A stretch of 8,269 nt of DNA from Candidatus Adiutrix sp. (lineage in GTDB: Bacteria > Desulfobacterota > Desulfarculia > Adiutricales > Adiutricaceae): the NCBI GenBank assembly GCA_031283395.1, contig JAITBV010000277.1, positions 1 to 8,269 of the forward strand, read 5' to 3'. The notes beneath the pieces are model-generated. The model saw only the letters and a list, made by a program, of their open reading frames with translations, was not told the origin of the DNA and searched no databases. A program made the translations under genes and the position numbers. Below, one piece after another: positions 6,940-8,269 of the stretch (positions within the stretch are counted from its first letter, which is position 1; each line of letters opens with the position of its first letter).

Positions 6940-7290
6940 GCTCTTGGACCCGCCGCCACCGTGGCCACCGGGTGAACCGCCGCCTCCGTGACCGCCTCCA
7001 GCGCCTCCCTGATTGCCGCCCTGACCGCCGCCTCCTCCATGGCCGCCACCCCCGTGATCGCCGCCCTCGGGCTTGGCGGGCGGCGGGCATAAAGAAGCCA
7101 CTTGTTTTTTAAAGCTTTTGTAATATTCATTGGCGTATAGGGACAAGTTCAAGAGGCTCACCAAAAAAATAGCGCCGCACATAATGTTTAGGAGAGGAGA
7201 ACCTGCGCCGGACAGGAGGAAGGCTCCGGAGGCCCCGCAAAAAAAAGAAGTGATGGCCAAGACGATTTTTTTATACAGGCTTTTCAGCAC
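6937..7290 (-). CDS. Small membrane protein with Gly/His-rich tail
   Basis: The 117-residue product has two hydrophobic segments (about 9-29 and 33-56), a short basic stretch (YYKSFKKQ, 56-63), a Pro-rich hinge (CPPPAKPE) and a tail from residue 76. In the tail 28 of 42 residues are Gly, interspersed with four His. Both ends are probably on the same side of the membrane. The His could bind metal, but no family is recognised. The start is GTG 7290 with an AAGGGA ribosome site about 6 nt upstream; the N-terminus (MLKSLYKK) is a normal membrane-protein start. It sits 51 nt after selD with no terminator between and 34 nt before the zinc-ribbon gene, so all three are probably one operon. If the terminal TGA were read as selenocysteine the protein would be 123 residues ending SUGGMNF. 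Confidence 0.68.
   Translation of the reverse strand: MLKSLYKKIVLAITSFFCGASGAFLLSGAGSPLLNIMCGAIFLVSLLNLSLYANEYYKSFKKQVASLCPPPAKPEGGDHGGGGHGGGGGQGGNQGGAGGGHGGGGSPGGHGGGGSKS
6940..7065 (-). repeat. Gly-codon low-complexity tract
   Basis: This is the coding segment for the Gly/His-rich tail, built from irregular GGN triplets broken by CAC/CAT, CAG and AAT codons. It is not an exact tandem repeat, but its GGC/GGA-rich composition makes length variation by slippage plausible. It also produces Arg-rich and Ala-rich shadow frames that should not be called genes. Confidence 0.7.
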
Positions 7291-7341
7291 GGTCAGTCCC
7301 TTCAGTCCAGGCGATATGGTATGGATGTCGGTGAATACAGA

Positions 7342-8269
7342 TTACAGGGCCACCACGACCCGGCCGCGCCTGGCCTCAACCTGGCCGACTATGGCCGCCG
7401 CCGGATCATCTTTTTTTATTTCCGCGCACAGACCGGCCGCCTGGCTCATGGGCAGGCTTATCAAAAGTCCGCCCGAGGTCTGAGGATCGAAGAGCACTTC
7501 TTCGGCGTCCTCCGAAATATTTTCCAGGTCCACCCTGGCGTTCAGATGGCGGCGGTTGCGCTGGCCGGCCGCCGTGGCCAGAGATTCGGCGGCGAAAGCC
7601 AGAGCCCCTGGCAGAAGCGGCAGGGAATCGAAATCCAGAACCAGGGTCTTGTCCTCGCCGGCCATTTCAGCGGCATGGACCAGAAGGCCGAAGCCGGTGA
7701 TGTCCGTTACGGCGTGGATATCAAAGCCGGCGGCCTTTTCGGCCGCATATTTATTCAAGCGTTCCATGGTCGCGGCCGCGGCCGATAATTCTTCGGCCGA
7801 AGCCAGGCCGGCCCGGGCCGCATTGAGAACCAGTCCTACCCCCAGGGGTTTGGTCAGGATCAGGGCATCGCCCGCCGTTCCGGTATGGTTGCGCCAGAGG
7901 CGGCTGGGATCTATCAGTCCGGTGACGGCCAGGCCATATTTGGGCTCATGGTCATAGATGGAATGACCGCCGGCCAGAACGGCCCCGGCTTCCATGATTT
8001 TGGCCGCCCCGCCGGCCAGGATTCCAGCCAGGGCCGCCTGGTTTCCCGGATTTTCAGGGAAACAGACCAGGCTAAGGGCCAGGAGAGGCCGGCCGCCCAT
8101 GGCGTAAATATCGCTTAAGGCATTGGCGGCGGCGATGCGGCCGAAGAGATCCGGGTCCTCCACCATGGGCGGGAAAAAATCCACTGTGGAGATGACCGCC
8201 GTCTCGTCTGACAGAGCGTAAACGGCGGCGTCATCAGCGGTCTCAAAACCCACCAGGAGGCGGGGGTCC
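7342..8269 (-). CDS. selD: Selenophosphate synthetase (selenide, water dikinase), 5' end cut by right window edge
   Basis: SelD makes selenophosphate from selenide and ATP, the selenium donor for selenocysteine and selenouridine. The visible part begins within DPRLLVGFETADDAAVY and continues with the PurM-like core: STVDFFPPMVEDPDLFGRIA, AANALSDIYAMGGRP, GGHSIYDHEPKYGLAVTG, LILTKPLGVGL, VTDITGFGLLVHAAEMA and VLFDPQTSGGLL. These include the ATP/Mg-binding Asp, Asn and Gly residues of the family. The N-terminal Gly-rich lid with the catalytic Cys or Sec lies beyond the edge, so its nature cannot be told. The GTG at 8253 is not the true start, since conserved family sequence continues upstream of it in frame. 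It is the first visible gene of a probable operon with the two small downstream genes. The stop is TAA at 7342-7344. Confidence 0.95.
   Translation of the reverse strand, partial: DPRLLVGFETADDAAVYALSDETAVISTVDFFPPMVEDPDLFGRIAAANALSDIYAMGGRPLLALSLVCFPENPGNQAALAGILAGGAAKIMEAGAVLAGGHSIYDHEPKYGLAVTGLIDPSRLWRNHTGTAGDALILTKPLGVGLVLNAARAGLASAEELSAAAATMERLNKYAAEKAAGFDIHAVTDITGFGLLVHAAEMAGEDKTLVLDFDSLPLLPGALAFAAESLATAAGQRNRRHLNARVDLENISEDAEEVLFDPQTSGGLLISLPMSQAAGLCAEIKKDDPAAAIVGQVEARRGRVVVAL

Noticed and set aside
6899..7130. Arg-rich and Ala-rich frames over the Gly-rich tract
   Set aside because: These are out-of-frame readings of GGN triplets.

Overview
This GC-rich window (partial genes at both edges) most likely comes from an anaerobic bacterium of the Desulfobacterota (former Deltaproteobacteria). 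The reasons are a bacterial HdrA of the kind common in sulfate reducers and syntrophs, a small PxxKW-type cysteine-rich protein, a B12-dependent (class II) ribonucleotide reductase and a selenium pathway gene. The taxonomic call is an inference from gene content and protein style, since no marker gene is present.

Layout from left to right. (1) 1-1061, minus: 5' part of hdrA, a flavin/iron-sulfur heterodisulfide reductase subunit, with a good sigma70-like promoter and a GC-rich leader of about 150 nt. (2) 1397-2230, plus, divergent from hdrA: a secreted MltD-like lytic transglycosylase relative whose catalytic Glu position is Val, so probably a pseudoenzyme. (3) 2298-2531, minus: PxxKW cysteine-rich small protein with a strong intrinsic terminator (2235-2273). 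It lies downstream of (4) 2623-3315, minus: an uncharacterised polytopic membrane protein. (5) 3551-5896, plus: nrdJ, complete, with a very good single NrdR-box match overlapping its likely -10 element. (6) 5904-8269, minus: a probable three-gene operon, read right to left. It consists of selD (5' end cut by the window edge), a small two-helix membrane protein with a Gly/His-rich tail, and a zinc-ribbon/single-TM/coiled-coil protein that starts at TTG behind a perfect Shine-Dalgarno. This operon converges on nrdJ with only 7 nt between the stop codons.

The genes do not form one pathway. HdrA belongs to electron bifurcation and redox metabolism, NrdJ to dNTP synthesis, and SelD to selenophosphate supply for selenocysteine or selenouridine. 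The observation most worth following is in the selD operon. The Gly-rich membrane protein ends ...Ser-Lys-Ser-TGA, five sense codons follow before the next stop, and a weak hairpin with a loop G sits 17 nt after the TGA. Its layout (N-terminal TM, Gly-rich tail, possible Sec near the C-terminus) recalls eukaryotic SelK/SelS, but an ordinary stop codon remains the default reading. Two other points are the catalytically dead transglycosylase and the NrdR box. I saw no rRNA, tRNA, CRISPR array, insertion sequence or attachment site.
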